Shown here: positions 41,481 to 51,398 of the stretch, piece by piece
Layout: every line of letters starts with the position of its first letter
Numbering within the stretch: position 1 is the first letter of the stretch
NCBI GenBank assembly: GCA_015232855.1
Contig: JADFYW010000003.1
Coordinates: 1 to 64,000, forward strand
Direction: 5' to 3'
Length of the DNA: 64,000 nt
Source: Fibrobacteria bacterium
GTDB lineage: Bacteria > Fibrobacterota > Fibrobacteria > UBA11236 > JADFYW01
Position numbers and translations under genes: made by a program
The notes under the pieces: model-generated
Databases searched by the model: none
Told to the model about the DNA's origin: nothing
The model's input: the letters and a program-made list of their open reading frames with translations, nothing else

Positions 41481-42857
41481 ATGCAGAAAAGACGTATACG
41501 ATTACATTCCGATGACCGGCCAAAACAATGGTACAATGTTCTGGCAGACATTAAAATGAATCCACCTCTGGGTCCAGACGGAAAGCCTATTGGTCCAGAA
41601 ATGTTGGCTCCGGTTTTTCCTATGAACTTGATTGAGCAGGAAGTCAGTACTGAGCGTTGGATTGATATTCCTGAAGCAATACAGGATGTGTATTCGATGT
41701 GGCGTGCTACTCCTCTTATTCGGGCGATAAACCTGGAAAGAGCACTCGGTACTCCCGCAAAAATTTATCTTAAAGATGAGAGTGTGAGCCCTGCGGGCAG
41801 TCATAAACCAAATACAGCAGTTGCCCAGGCCTACTATAATAAAGAATTTGGAATCAAACGCCTTACTACAGAAACAGGTGCTGGTCAATGGGGAAGTGCA
41901 TTGTCATTCTCCTGCTCTCAATTTGGACTGGAATGCGATGTGTATATGGTTCGTATCAGTTTTGACCAAAAGCCCTATCGTAAGACACTTATGCGCACCT
42001 GGGGGGGGAACTGTTTTGCCAGTCCCTCAGACAGAACTAAAGCTGGTCGAGCAGTACTTGAAAGAGACCCCAACACTCCTGGAAGCCTGGGCATTGCTAT
42101 TAGCGAAGCGGTGGAAGCTGCTGTTTCTGATGAAACTGGCCAAACTCGTTATTCTCTGGGTAGTGTTCTTAATCATGTGATGATGCATCAGACGGTTATT
42201 GGTCTTGAGGCTAAAAAGCAGCTTGAGCAGGAAGGTGTCTATCCTGATGTGGTTATTGGCTGCGCAGGCGGTGGCAGTAATTTCGCTGGTTTGGCTCTCC
42301 CTTTTGCTCATGATAAAATAAATGGTAAAGAAGTTGATATTATTCCTGTTGAGCCAGCAGCTTGTCCTACACTGACAAAAGCGGCTTTTTCGTATGATCA
42401 CGGTGATGAGGCGGGGTATACTCCTCTTCTTGCCATGCACAGTTTGGGCCATAACTTTGTACCTCCGCCTATTCACGCGGGTGGACTCCGTTATCACGGC
42501 ATGGCTCCCATTGTTTGTCAGCTTGTTGTTGAGGGTATTTGTCGGCCGGAATCAGTTAACCAGATTGAAGCATATACCGCGGGTTTACAGTTCGCGCGTA
42601 CCGAAGGTATTGTGACTGCTCCTGAAACCAATCATGCTCTGGCACAGGTGGTAAAAGAGGCTAACAAGGCCAAGGAAGAAGGTAAGGAAAAGGTTATCCT
42701 CGCTAATCTCAGTGGCCATGGTATGCTTGATTTAGGGGCTTATGAAAAATTCCTGGATGGGAAGCTTGAAGAAGTAGAGCTTCCTGCTGAAGTACTGGAA
42801 CGGGCTGCGGCAGTACTATCACAGTATCCTAAACCAGAAATTCTTAAGAGCAGGTAA
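41481..42857 (+). CDS. Tryptophan synthase beta chain-like protein (TrpB2 type)
   Basis: This PLP enzyme of 458 residues is of the second TrpB class. The PLP Lys is in GSHKPNTA, the PLP phosphate loop is [11 protein letters not shown], and [11 protein letters not shown] carries the Glu of the active site. The long N-terminal extension ([10 protein letters not shown]) and the C-terminal insert with HAGGLRYHG mark the type 2 form. It can make tryptophan from indole and serine, often without TrpA. No other trp gene is near, so it may instead salvage indole. The ATG at 41481 has GGAGGA 4 bases upstream. The 245-base leader shows no riboswitch or Trp-codon leader I can recognise. Confidence 0.93.
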   Translation: MQKRRIRLHSDDRPKQWYNVLADIKMNPPLGPDGKPIGPEMLAPVFPMNLIEQEVSTERWIDIPEAIQDVYSMWRATPLIRAINLERALGTPAKIYLKDESVSPAGSHKPNTAVAQAYYNKEFGIKRLTTETGAGQWGSALSFSCSQFGLECDVYMVRISFDQKPYRKTLMRTWGGNCFASPSDRTKAGRAVLERDPNTPGSLGIAISEAVEAAVSDETGQTRYSLGSVLNHVMMHQTVIGLEAKKQLEQEGVYPDVVIGCAGGGSNFAGLALPFAHDKINGKEVDIIPVEPAACPTLTKAAFSYDHGDEAGYTPLLAMHSLGHNFVPPPIHAGGLRYHGMAPIVCQLVVEGICRPESVNQIEAYTAGLQFARTEGIVTAPETNHALAQVVKEANKAKEEGKEKVILANLSGHGMLDLGAYEKFLDGKLEEVELPAEVLERAAAVLSQYPKPEILKSR

Positions 42858-42898
42858 CCAATATTATATACAATGTAAAAGTATTCGGTCGCGAGTTC

Positions 42899-42994
42899 TC
42901 AGTAGTCAGATAATTAATGGCTGCGCCTTTTTTATACAAGAAATGGCGTAGCCACAAGAATAAAAGCTGGTAACTGACGACTGATAACTGATTA
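42899..42994. repeat. MITE-like element with hairpin and heptad repeats
   Basis: TCAGTAGTCAGATA (42899-42912) and, inverted, TAACTGACGACTGA (42971-42984) form ends with 12 of 14 matches. Inside lies a hairpin, GGCTGCGCC (42919-42927) with GGCGTAGCC (42945-42953), that could also terminate trpB2 transcripts. The right end is a tandem 7-bp repeat (xRACTGA) that recurs at 54217. Mobility is an inference. Confidence 0.5.
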
Positions 42995-43018
42995 CAAAAA
43001 AAGGTGAAATACTCAATT

Positions 43019-43711
43019 ATGCCTGTTTTGCACATATTATCCATAGAAGATGAGCCTGATATTCAGGAGCTTATTCGCTATAACCTTAAAAAGGAAGGGT
43101 ACAAAGTTTCCACAACCCCTTCTTTTGATCCTGCTTCTGAAATTATCCGGGTTAACAAGCCCGATCTTATTCTTCTTGATCTCATGCTTCCTGGTTTAAA
43201 TGGGCTTGAAATTTGTAAGGTTTTGAAAAACAACGCTGACACAAAAGATATTCCGATTATAATGGTTACGGCCAAAGGTGAAGAAAATGATATTGTTACC
43301 GGTCTTGAACTGGGTGCTGAGGATTATATTCTTAAGCCTTTCAGTATCAAGGTGCTTTCTGCCAGAGTTAAAACAATTTTACACAGAACAGGGAAAACCG
43401 CTCCTGAACAGAAAATTGATACCTTAAAAATTGATGCCCTGGAAATCCATCCGGGCAGACATGAAGTACATTTGGACGGGAAGACTCTTGAACTTACGGC
43501 TTCTGAATTCAGTGCACTTTACCTTCTGGCGAATAAACCGGGATGGGTGTTTACCCGCCACCAGATTGTGGAAGGTATACGGGGAGATGATTATCCGGTA
43601 ACAGACCGTTCTATTGATGTGCTTATCGTTGGTCTCAGGCGAAAACTGGGGAATTACGGGAAAATAATCGCCACAGTACGGGGAATAGGATATAAATTTA
43701 TGGATGTATGA
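43019..43711 (+). CDS. phoB: PhoB-type response regulator
   Basis: This 230-residue OmpR/PhoB-family regulator has a receiver domain (about 3-118) with phospho-acceptor Asp in ILLDLMLPG, Thr in IMVTAKGEE and Lys in YILKPFS. A winged-helix DNA-binding domain follows (about 133-230), with LTASEFSALYLLA, VFTRHQIVEGI, RSIDVLIVGLRRKL and VRGIGYKF. The start ATG at 43019 follows AAGGTGAAA by about 10 bases; the GTG at 43004 is the alternative. The phoR gene begins inside its stop. The name rests on the PhoR-type partner and the pst genes at 54-58 kb. It probably binds the tandem repeats at 52838 and 54244. Confidence 0.92.
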   Translation: MPVLHILSIEDEPDIQELIRYNLKKEGYKVSTTPSFDPASEIIRVNKPDLILLDLMLPGLNGLEICKVLKNNADTKDIPIIMVTAKGEENDIVTGLELGAEDYILKPFSIKVLSARVKTILHRTGKTAPEQKIDTLKIDALEIHPGRHEVHLDGKTLELTASEFSALYLLANKPGWVFTRHQIVEGIRGDDYPVTDRSIDVLIVGLRRKLGNYGKIIATVRGIGYKFMDV

Positions 43712-45486
43712 AAAAGATTCAGCTATTCTGGAATCTCTATCCCGCTTATTTCATAATTATTGTAATTGGCTTCGGCCTTACTATCTGGTTTTCTACCTAT
43801 ACCTACCGTCAGTTTTCATTTAACCAGACCAGGCAGGATATGGCCTCTATTGCGCGTATCAGTGCAGATAGAATTCAACAGGAACTCAAAACCGGGGCTT
43901 TGGATATCCCTGCTGGTATTTGTGAACACCTCAGTGTCCTTGCACAGGCACGGGTCACCATTATTGAAAAAACCGGGAATGTTGTTTGTGATTCAGAAAA
44001 GGACTCTGATGCAATGGATAATCATAAAGATAGACCCGAATTTATTGATGCCAGAGAAGAGGGTGAAGGAATGTCTATGCGTTATAGCAGAACCCTCAAC
44101 CAGGATATGATGTATGTAGCTGAACCTTTGATGTTTCACACTGGTTTTGAAGGAATAGTACGGATCTCCGTTCCACTCACTTCAATTCAAGCTGTACTCA
44201 ACAGTGTACGGAACAAGTTGCTCTTAGCAGGAGTATTCACCGCTATTTTTGTTGCTGTTATGAGTTGGTTTTTGTCCCGTCATATTATCAGACCTCTGGA
44301 ACAAATGCGGAAGGGTGCAGAAAATTTTTCTAAGGGTCTTTTTAAACATCGTATGCCTCAAACGGGTTCCGTTGAAATGTCAACTCTTGCTCATACCATG
44401 AATAATATGGCGGATGATTTGGGGAAACGGATGCGAACTATTCGCCAACAACGCTCAGAGCTGGACGCGGTATTCTCTTCCATGGAAGAAGGTGTGATTG
44501 CCGTTGATGAGGGTAATTGCATATTCACTTTTAACCCAAGCGCGGCAAAAATTTTAAACATTTCGCCTACTGATGCACTTGGGAAAAATATTTTAAAAAT
44601 TGTCAGGAAGACTCAATTGCTCGAAATGCTTGAGCGCATCCTTTCTTTTAAAGAAACACTCAAAGAAGATTTAATTTTTACTGCAGGGAATGAAGAACGC
44701 TATCTCCAGATTCACGGCACTCGGCTTTTAAATGAAGGGGGAGATAGTATCGGTGCTCTCATTGTAATGAATGATGTCACAAAACTCAAACAATTGGAGA
44801 ATATCCGGCGTGATTTTGTGGCTAATGTATCTCATGAGTTGAAAACTCCTATTACATCTATTAAAGGCGCAGTGGAAACTCTTAATGATGGTGCTATGCA
44901 AAACCCAAAAGATGCTGCACGCTTTCTTAAGATGATTGCTCAGAATGGGGAACGATTGCACCAGATTATTGAAGATCTGCTTAGCCTTTCTCGCATTGAG
45001 CAAAATTCGGAAGAAGGTAAAGTGGAACGGGAACCTACTTCTGTTCAAAAAATTGTAGAAAATGCGATTAACGCTTGTGATATGAAAGCTTTGAATAAGC
45101 ACATTCAGATAATGTCTGAATTTGAATCGGATTGTGAACTTCCGGTTAATCCACAATTGATGGAAGAAGCGGTTATTAATCTTATTGATAACGCTTTAAA
45201 ATATTCAAATGATAAAAAGACCATCAGGGTTAGGGTTACAGCACAAGATGGTGAATGCAGAATTTCGGTGATTGATCAGGGGTCCGGTATTTCAGACGAA
45301 CATCTCCCAAGGCTTTTTGAACGATTTTACCGGGTAGACAAAGCGAGAAGTAGAAAAATAGGGGGGACCGGTTTAGGGTTAGCGATTGTAAAACATATTC
45401 TCCAAGTCCATAAGGGTCATGTCTCTGTTGAAAGTGAAGTTGGGAAGGGAAGCTCTTTTACTTTGCATTTACCATTATTATCCTGA
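43708..45486 (+). CDS. phoR: PhoR-type phosphate-sensing histidine kinase
   Basis: This 592-residue kinase has a membrane helix near residues 10-30, a periplasmic region (about 32-165), and a second helix near 167-188. A HAMP linker, a PAS domain (about 250-350) and HisKA follow, with His in FVANVSHELKTP. The ATPase domain has NLIDNALKYS, DQGSGIS and GGTGLGLAIV. The long periplasmic part is larger than in E. coli PhoR but usual for PhoR/PnpS-type kinases. Its ATG overlaps the phoB stop (ATGA). In the family the signal comes from PhoU and the Pst transporter rather than from the periplasmic domain. Confidence 0.93.
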   Translation: MKKIQLFWNLYPAYFIIIVIGFGLTIWFSTYTYRQFSFNQTRQDMASIARISADRIQQELKTGALDIPAGICEHLSVLAQARVTIIEKTGNVVCDSEKDSDAMDNHKDRPEFIDAREEGEGMSMRYSRTLNQDMMYVAEPLMFHTGFEGIVRISVPLTSIQAVLNSVRNKLLLAGVFTAIFVAVMSWFLSRHIIRPLEQMRKGAENFSKGLFKHRMPQTGSVEMSTLAHTMNNMADDLGKRMRTIRQQRSELDAVFSSMEEGVIAVDEGNCIFTFNPSAAKILNISPTDALGKNILKIVRKTQLLEMLERILSFKETLKEDLIFTAGNEERYLQIHGTRLLNEGGDSIGALIVMNDVTKLKQLENIRRDFVANVSHELKTPITSIKGAVETLNDGAMQNPKDAARFLKMIAQNGERLHQIIEDLLSLSRIEQNSEEGKVEREPTSVQKIVENAINACDMKALNKHIQIMSEFESDCELPVNPQLMEEAVINLIDNALKYSNDKKTIRVRVTAQDGECRISVIDQGSGISDEHLPRLFERFYRVDKARSRKIGGTGLGLAIVKHILQVHKGHVSVESEVGKGSSFTLHLPLLS

Positions 45487-45499
45487 ACTATAAAGAACG

Positions 45500-46915
45500 A
45501 TGTCTATTGTAAGCCAATTTATCGTGAATCATATGGTATTGGTTTATTTCTTTTACGGTTTGTCCTTCTTTTCCCTGGGCATATCAATACTTACTCAGAC
45601 CCGTAAAGGAAGTGCATTTAACTTTGGCGCAAACTTGTGGCTTTTGGGACTTTTTGGTCTGCTCCATGGCTTCAATGAGTGGATGGACATGCTCTTGTTG
45701 CTGGGAGAGTCGTATTGGAGCACGTCAGGGGTTACCATATTAGAGAATGTCCGCTTCTTTCTGGGAAAAATTTCATATATCTTTTTGTTTGAGTTTGGAT
45801 TACAAACCGTTGTGGTTTCGGAATTGCCTAAGCGAAAGGCAATCCTGACTTCTGTTTCTATGTATGCGTTCCTGGTAGCCGTGCTTTTTTGGAAGGGGAT
45901 CAGTTCTGGTTTTAGTGCCGCCTGGTTTGCGAATACCGATTTATTTATGCGCTATGTATTCGCCTTTCCCGGAGCCTTACTTACCGGGCTGTCCTTCTTT
46001 TTACAAAAAAAGGCCCGTGAGATAACCAGACTTAAAGAAAAACGGATTACGCACTGGTTCTCTGCTGCTGCAGTTTTATTTGTTCTTTATGCGGTGTTGT
46101 CGGGGCTTATTGTAAAAGGGGGAAACTTTTTCCCGGCAACCGTTTTGAATTACAGCAACTTTATAGCCCTCACGGGTGTCCCTGTACAGATATTCCGTGC
46201 CTGTTGTGCATTTGGTATTCTCTATTATCTCCTTCGCATTTTGCATATTTTTGAAATGGAAAAGTCTCAGAAATTAAAAGAGGCTTATGAAGAAGTTTTG
46301 AAAATTTCTACCCGGGAACAGGAACGGATTGGTCAGGAAATTCATGATGGCTTGTGTCAACAACTAACCGGCATTCTGTTTAATACTCAAATGCTAGAGA
46401 AAAAAATGGAGCAGGCTGAACCTGGTTATAACGAAGAACTGCATAAGTTGAACGGGTACCTTAATGATGCTATTTCAGATGCCAGACGGATGTCTAAACA
46501 TCTCTTTCCTGTAGAAATTGAAAAACACGGACTTGTATTTGCAATACGTGAATTTTGCCAGTCTATAAGCGTTATGCATAATGTGGTCTGCAAAGCAGAA
46601 ATTGAAGATACGGTTGAATTAAAAGACCATATGAAGGCAACTCATCTTTTTCGTATTGCTCAAGAGGCTATACATAACACGGTCAAACATGCCGGGGCTT
46701 CGGCTATAACGGTTACCCTTGCAGATATCGGACATGGTATACTGGAGCTTGTGGTTACTGATAATGGTATGGGAATAGCTGATGCCGATGAGCAACGTAG
46801 AGGGATGGGAATTACCATTATGCATTACCGGGCAAAGGTACTGGAAGGGACACTCCGCATTGAAGGAAATCCAAATGAAGGAACAAAGGTGATATGCAGG
46901 ATTACAAGCACATAA
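45500..46915 (+). CDS. Membrane NarL-type histidine kinase
   Basis: This 471-residue kinase has about seven membrane segments in its first 255 residues, which form an unidentified sensor (MASE-like). A HisKA_3 domain has the phospho-acceptor His in GQEIHDGLCQQLTG. The ATPase domain has FRIAQEAIHNTVKHA, VTDNGMGI and GMGITIMHYRA. HisKA_3 kinases pair with LuxR-type regulators, and such a regulator starts 22 bases before this stop. The gene begins 13 bases after phoR and may be on the same transcript. The signal is unknown. Confidence 0.92.
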   Translation: MSIVSQFIVNHMVLVYFFYGLSFFSLGISILTQTRKGSAFNFGANLWLLGLFGLLHGFNEWMDMLLLLGESYWSTSGVTILENVRFFLGKISYIFLFEFGLQTVVVSELPKRKAILTSVSMYAFLVAVLFWKGISSGFSAAWFANTDLFMRYVFAFPGALLTGLSFFLQKKAREITRLKEKRITHWFSAAAVLFVLYAVLSGLIVKGGNFFPATVLNYSNFIALTGVPVQIFRACCAFGILYYLLRILHIFEMEKSQKLKEAYEEVLKISTREQERIGQEIHDGLCQQLTGILFNTQMLEKKMEQAEPGYNEELHKLNGYLNDAISDARRMSKHLFPVEIEKHGLVFAIREFCQSISVMHNVVCKAEIEDTVELKDHMKATHLFRIAQEAIHNTVKHAGASAITVTLADIGHGILELVVTDNGMGIADADEQRRGMGITIMHYRAKVLEGTLRIEGNPNEGTKVICRITST

Positions 46916-47538
46916 TACTGGTTGACGATCATCCCATTGTCCGACAGGGGCTTAAACTGATTCTGGAACAGGAAAAGTCTTATTCCGTAGACTGGGAAGC
47001 TGAAGACGCTATGGGCGCTATTAACAGCATCAAACAAAACAAACCTGATATTGCCATCATTGATATTTCCCTTAAAAACATAAGTGGGCTGGAACTAATT
47101 AAATGGATTCAAAAGCTCGATTTTAAGGTGACAGTGCTTGTGGTGAGTATGCATGATGAGGCTATTTACGCTGAACGCGCTATTAAAGCAGGTGCTCGCG
47201 GTTATGTTATGAAACAGGAAGCTTCAGAAACCATTATTCAGGCCCTTAAGCAAATTGAGAAGGGTAAGACCTATATAAGTCAATCAATTAAATCACGACT
47301 TGATATGGATATGTTTCAGAAAAATGCGGTTACCCCTTATATCGGCGCCCTCACTGACCGGGAACTGGAGGTGTTCCAACTGTTTGGCCAGGGGTTTAAG
47401 GTAAAACAGATAGCCGAAAAACTACTGCTTAGTCCAAAAACAATTGAGACCCACCAATCAAATATTAAAGAAAAACTGCATTTGGATAGTGCTTCTGCCC
47501 TTACAAAAGCGGCTATTGCCTGGAATATGAATAAATGA
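46894..47538 (+). CDS. NarL/LuxR-type response regulator
   Basis: This 214-residue regulator has a receiver domain (about 5-120) with acidic residues in VDDHP, phospho-acceptor Asp in IAIIDISLKN, and Lys in YVMKQE. A LuxR-type helix-turn-helix follows, with LTDRELEVFQLFGQGF and LLLSPKTIETHQSNIKEKL. Its first 22 bases overlap the end of the kinase gene, which is strong evidence for a cognate pair. Target genes are unknown; the TonB receptor gene 250 bases downstream is a candidate by position only. Confidence 0.95.
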   Translation: MQDYKHIILVDDHPIVRQGLKLILEQEKSYSVDWEAEDAMGAINSIKQNKPDIAIIDISLKNISGLELIKWIQKLDFKVTVLVVSMHDEAIYAERAIKAGARGYVMKQEASETIIQALKQIEKGKTYISQSIKSRLDMDMFQKNAVTPYIGALTDRELEVFQLFGQGFKVKQIAEKLLLSPKTIETHQSNIKEKLHLDSASALTKAAIAWNMNK

Positions 47539-47539
47539 G

Positions 47540-47572
47540 TAGGGGAAACCCCCTATAGTAATTGTCTTTTTG
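47540..47572 (+). terminator. Hairpin after the NarL-type regulator, weak terminator
   Basis: TAGGGG (47540-47545) and CCCCTA (47550-47555) form a 6-bp stem with a 4-base loop. The T run begins about 10 bases later, further than in a standard terminator, so activity is uncertain. Confidence 0.4.
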
Positions 47573-47634
47573 TGAACTACATTAATATTGTAATCAGTTC
47601 TTGTTCAGAATTGATGGCTTTGAATCTGTTTCAC

Positions 47635-47713
47635 TGTCATCACCCGGCTTGACCGGGTGATCCATCCAAAATCGATACTTTGATGGATTGCCCGGTCGAT
47701 CCGGGCAATGACA
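47635..47713. repeat. REP-like double-hairpin repeat, copy 1
   Basis: Two hairpins lie back to back: ATCACCCGG-5-CCGGGTGAT (47639-47661) and ATTGCCCGG-5-CCGGGCAAT (47687-47709). The whole block is itself an imperfect palindrome bounded by TGTCAT and ATGACA. A second copy with matching stems is at 54081-54185. It fills the gap before the TonB receptor gene. Confidence 0.75.
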
Positions 47714-47787
47714 TATTGCATAATCAAAAGCATTATTTTTGAAAGTCTTAACAAGGACTAATTCATTATTCAAATAATGGAGAAAAA

Positions 47788-49797
47788 ATGAAAGTTTCAG
47801 CCCGGGTATTATTTGGTTTCTGTGCAGCTGTGGTTTGCTTTCTTCCTTGCCTGGTGTTTTCCCAACAAGAAAAGCCAGAATCTAATATTCTCGAATTAGA
47901 AAAAAAAATAGTCTCTGCTACTCGTCATGAATCTTCTCTTAAAAAAACTCCATCAATCAGCCATGTTGTCACCCGGGATGATATTGAAAAAATAAACGCC
48001 CTGAAAACTTCAGATGTTCTTCAGTATGTTTCAGGGGTAAATATTGAAAGTGGAACCGGGAGTGGTGGTCCCTATAAAAAGAATATATCGGTGTCAGGTA
48101 TGCCAAATTATTATAACGTCGTAATGGTAAATGGTATGCGGATTCGTAGTTCTCATATCCAGACAGGGGTTAATATTGATCTGATTCCTGTGGCTTCTAT
48201 TGAACGTATAGAAATTATTAAAGATGCTTCTTCTGCCTTATATGGAAGTGATGCTTTAGGTGGGGTCATAAATATTATTACCAGAAAAGGAACAGCCAAA
48301 CAAAAAACCATGCTAGGCGGAGGTACCGGAACCTATTCAAGTTATAATGGTGAAGTCATGAGTCGCGGCAGTTCAAAATCCGGTAAGACGGCTTACAGTG
48401 TATACGCTGGTTATCAACGCTCAGACGGAGCTGATATCCTTGCACCGAAACATCGAATTGGCCATCTCGATTATCGGAAAACCTCAGGTCTTGCCCGGCT
48501 TGACTTTTACCCGATAGAAGATATGACTGTTTCCGGGTATCTGAACTTTTTAACCGATGATGCTGAATTTAGTGATGCAAAACTTACAACCAGAGACACA
48601 ACACTGGTTGCTCCTGATAGTTCAACATCAACCTGGTATCAGGTAGAAAATGAATATGAAATGAAGACAGCTTTAATGTTTATGCCAGGGCTTAATGCGA
48701 GTTATATGATTAATGATATGATAACCGCTCATCTGCAGGCCTATTATACTCATTGGGATGCTGAAATCAGCACTGAGCTTGATGAATTAGCATCACCTCG
48801 TTTGAGTTTTGATTTCAGGTTACCGGGAAACCTGGTGACAGTGGGTACCGAATATCTCTGGCGAAATTATTTTCGTGGCGGTATGCCGGATACTGCTGAT
48901 CAATATACCGTTTCTGGTTTTGTACAGGACCAGCTAACTTTGCTGGATTCATCACTTATTGCTCTCATTGCTTTACGGACTGATTATGTCGCCAATACGG
49001 GTAATGATGCCGTTAATAACGGGCCGGTATTTTCTCCCAAACTGTCTGTCTTATATAGACCCGTAAATTTGTTGGCATTGCGTTTATCGGCAGGGAGGGG
49101 ATTCAAAGCACCAACAGTGCAGGAATTATATGAACATAGGTATCATTTTGGCTCTTACCGCCTGGGAAATGCTGAATTGGGACCTGAATACTCAACTAAT
49201 ATAGCTGCCAGCTGCAGATTAGAGCCGCATCGGTTTTGGTATACTGAATTGAGTGGCTATTTTAATATGCTAGATGACATGATCGTTGTTGTTCCTATAG
49301 AAGAACAAATAGATAATAAAGTGACCTATAAGCGTTTTAATATGGAAGAAGGCTTTATTTATGGCGGAGAACTCCATGGTGGTCTTCGATTGGGAAATAA
49401 GCATCTTAGTGGTACCTGGGATGGCGGGATAGCTCTTTCCTATCAGTCAAGTGAGGATGATTCTCTTAATACCCTTTATCATCCAGGAATAAACTTTTCT
49501 TCTTCACTTACGATACGTTCACAAATTATGCATGATAGATATGCTACAGCTTTTATTGGTTATAATGGTGCTACTGGCCGAGAATATTGGAAAACCACCG
49601 AAACCGGAATCAACATAAATACAATTGAAAATCTGCATAACCTGAACGTGGGACTTAGTTTTGAATTACTGGAAAAGGCTGAGGTATTTGGTAAGCTGTC
49701 TAATATTCTTATGCGGGAACATGAGAGCTATGAAGATGTGCTGATGAAAATAGAGGGTGATATGGTTTGGGAGGCTGGTGTTCGAATTAAGATATAG
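47788..49797 (+). CDS. TonB-dependent outer-membrane receptor
   Basis: This 669-residue protein has a signal peptide (about 1-26). A TonB-box-like region and plug domain follow (about 37-160, with SATRHESSL, VLQYVSGVNIESG, SIERIEIIKDASSALYGSDALGGVINIITRKG in several segments). A 22-strand-type barrel runs to the end, which finishes in Ile-Lys-Ile rather than an aromatic residue. The closest style is BtuB/CirA-like receptors. The substrate is not evident. GGAG lies 7 bases before the ATG. It sits between the NarL-type pair and the acid phosphatase, so a phosphorus or metal substrate is possible. Its stop and that of the converging phosphatase gene are 8 bases apart. Confidence 0.92.
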   Translation: MKVSARVLFGFCAAVVCFLPCLVFSQQEKPESNILELEKKIVSATRHESSLKKTPSISHVVTRDDIEKINALKTSDVLQYVSGVNIESGTGSGGPYKKNISVSGMPNYYNVVMVNGMRIRSSHIQTGVNIDLIPVASIERIEIIKDASSALYGSDALGGVINIITRKGTAKQKTMLGGGTGTYSSYNGEVMSRGSSKSGKTAYSVYAGYQRSDGADILAPKHRIGHLDYRKTSGLARLDFYPIEDMTVSGYLNFLTDDAEFSDAKLTTRDTTLVAPDSSTSTWYQVENEYEMKTALMFMPGLNASYMINDMITAHLQAYYTHWDAEISTELDELASPRLSFDFRLPGNLVTVGTEYLWRNYFRGGMPDTADQYTVSGFVQDQLTLLDSSLIALIALRTDYVANTGNDAVNNGPVFSPKLSVLYRPVNLLALRLSAGRGFKAPTVQELYEHRYHFGSYRLGNAELGPEYSTNIAASCRLEPHRFWYTELSGYFNMLDDMIVVVPIEEQIDNKVTYKRFNMEEGFIYGGELHGGLRLGNKHLSGTWDGGIALSYQSSEDDSLNTLYHPGINFSSSLTIRSQIMHDRYATAFIGYNGATGREYWKTTETGININTIENLHNLNVGLSFELLEKAEVFGKLSNILMREHESYEDVLMKIEGDMVWEAGVRIKI

Positions 49798-49805
49798 CCG
49801 TATTG

Positions 49806-51332
49806 TTAAAAAAGCGAAACTTTCCGGTGAGTCTCTCCATAACGGTAAATATACACATCGTTAGGAACATCGCTCTTGTTTGCAATCCATACCCCTTTCG
49901 GAACTCCTTTATAAACCAGGGTCCCGTCTGTTTTGTATAGACGGAACAACTTTGAGTTGTTTTTAGGGAAGGAAAACCCCCGTCCATTAATTAATAAATC
50001 ATCAGTTTTAAATTTACTACGTTCCACATTAACTTCCAGTCGGTTTTTAACAATCTGAAACTGGTCCAACTGTGCACCAGTGCGGTCAATAAAACGGGAG
50101 GTTAATACCGTGTCATTGACGGTAAGTATAACTGTTCCGTACTTTATGTGTTTTACATACATCATGGGATGAAGGCTTCCTGAAGCAGAGAGCTTACTGG
50201 CACTTCCGGTTACTATATAGACAGTGCCTTCATGGGGGTTTATCATGGAAGATTTTCGGTATGCTCCTGTCCCGTCCGGGTCGCCTGAGCCGGGGTCTAA
50301 TACAACCGAATCCTTATTTTCAAAGTTACTTTTTGAATTACCATAGGCTCTATCAATATAGAATGAGCGCTCATAGGCATGGCTGTGGCCGGTGTATACG
50401 GCGTCAACACCATAATCTTCCAGGAGAGGGACAAAGTTTTCCCGCATCTGGTAGAGGTTACTTTCCTTATCTGAATTATGACTGCCGAAGGAATAGGGTG
50501 GGTGGTGGAAATAGGTGATAATCCAGTCTTGTTTGGTTGCTTTCAGGTCTTTTTCTAACCAGGTGTACATAGGTCCACCTATTGAACGAGCACTTTGCTC
50601 GGAATCAAGGGAAATAAAATGAATATTTCCGTAATCAAAGGAGTAATAATACTCGGTATTTGATGGAATACCGCCGGACTCTCCCTTTGTAGGATGAACA
50701 AAAGCCGCATGATAGGGGGCGGCGTCTTTGGTCAGGTTTTCGTGATTACCTATGGTAGACCAGCTGAAGTTAACGGACAGCGCTTCTGCAAACACACCAA
50801 AAAATTTACTGGTAAACTGCGCGTCAGTTCCATCATCATATGCATTGTCTCCGAGAAAGAGTATGCCATCCGCAGCATAGGAACCGCCATTTGCCAATTT
50901 GAATTGCTTACTGTTTTCGTATATTGCCCGGGAGGCATCACCGCCATCACCCACAACCCAAAAAGTATACTCCCCAGTCTGTCCTGGAGAGGGGTGGGTG
51001 ACAAAAAATTGTTCCAGTTCAAAATCGACAAGGGTATCTTTTTGTACAAATTTGTAATAATACTTTGTGTAGGGGATAATTGTAGAGTCATCCAGCGTTA
51101 AACAGGCGTCTTTTGAAGCCTCAGAAGGCCCGGACATCATATTGAGGTTGTCCGGGCTGGTGCCATATTTTATGCTGAATGCTTCTGGTTCACTATACCT
51201 CCAGCAAATTATTGCAGATTCAGGAGTACCCTGCTGTAAATAGGGATATCGTATGAACTGTTGGGCACACGATAAAGATACCAAGAGGAACGCTGTTACA
51301 TAGGCCAATCGAAAAAACACAGGTGAAATCAT
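49806..51332 (-). CDS. Exported purple-acid-phosphatase-like metallophosphoesterase
   Basis: This 508-residue protein has a signal peptide (about 1-23), an N-terminal fibronectin-like domain as in purple acid phosphatases (about 25-115), and a metallophosphoesterase domain. The metal motifs run in order: VGDGGDAS, FLGDNAYDDG, IGNHEN, TYFHHPPY and YTGHSHAYERS. The C-terminal 80 residues (FRLYKTDGTLVYKG, VYIYRYGETHRKVSLF) resemble a type IX sorting domain, so the enzyme may be secreted and surface-released. It would free phosphate from organic esters. No Pho-box repeats were found upstream; a standard promoter is present at 51370-51398. Confidence 0.9.
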   Translation of the reverse strand: MISPVFFRLAYVTAFLLVSLSCAQQFIRYPYLQQGTPESAIICWRYSEPEAFSIKYGTSPDNLNMMSGPSEASKDACLTLDDSTIIPYTKYYYKFVQKDTLVDFELEQFFVTHPSPGQTGEYTFWVVGDGGDASRAIYENSKQFKLANGGSYAADGILFLGDNAYDDGTDAQFTSKFFGVFAEALSVNFSWSTIGNHENLTKDAAPYHAAFVHPTKGESGGIPSNTEYYYSFDYGNIHFISLDSEQSARSIGGPMYTWLEKDLKATKQDWIITYFHHPPYSFGSHNSDKESNLYQMRENFVPLLEDYGVDAVYTGHSHAYERSFYIDRAYGNSKSNFENKDSVVLDPGSGDPDGTGAYRKSSMINPHEGTVYIVTGSASKLSASGSLHPMMYVKHIKYGTVILTVNDTVLTSRFIDRTGAQLDQFQIVKNRLEVNVERSKFKTDDLLINGRGFSFPKNNSKLFRLYKTDGTLVYKGVPKGVWIANKSDVPNDVYIYRYGETHRKVSLF

Positions 51333-51369
51333 GCATTCCCCCTCATTTAAAAAAGAACCTCCAATGAAT

Positions 51370-51398
51370 ATTATAGGTTAACCGGAGGATTTAGACAA
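51370..51398 (-). promoter_or_regulatory. Promoter of the acid phosphatase gene
   Basis: On the minus strand TTGTCT (51398-51393) and TATAAT (51375-51370) are separated by 17 bp, close to sigma-70 consensus. The -10 is about 37 bases before the ATG. Confidence 0.6.

Noticed and set aside
47740-47787. Pho-box-like TCTTAAC before the TonB receptor gene
   Set aside because: The next similar 7-mer is 10 rather than 11 bases away, and no -10 lies at the required distance.
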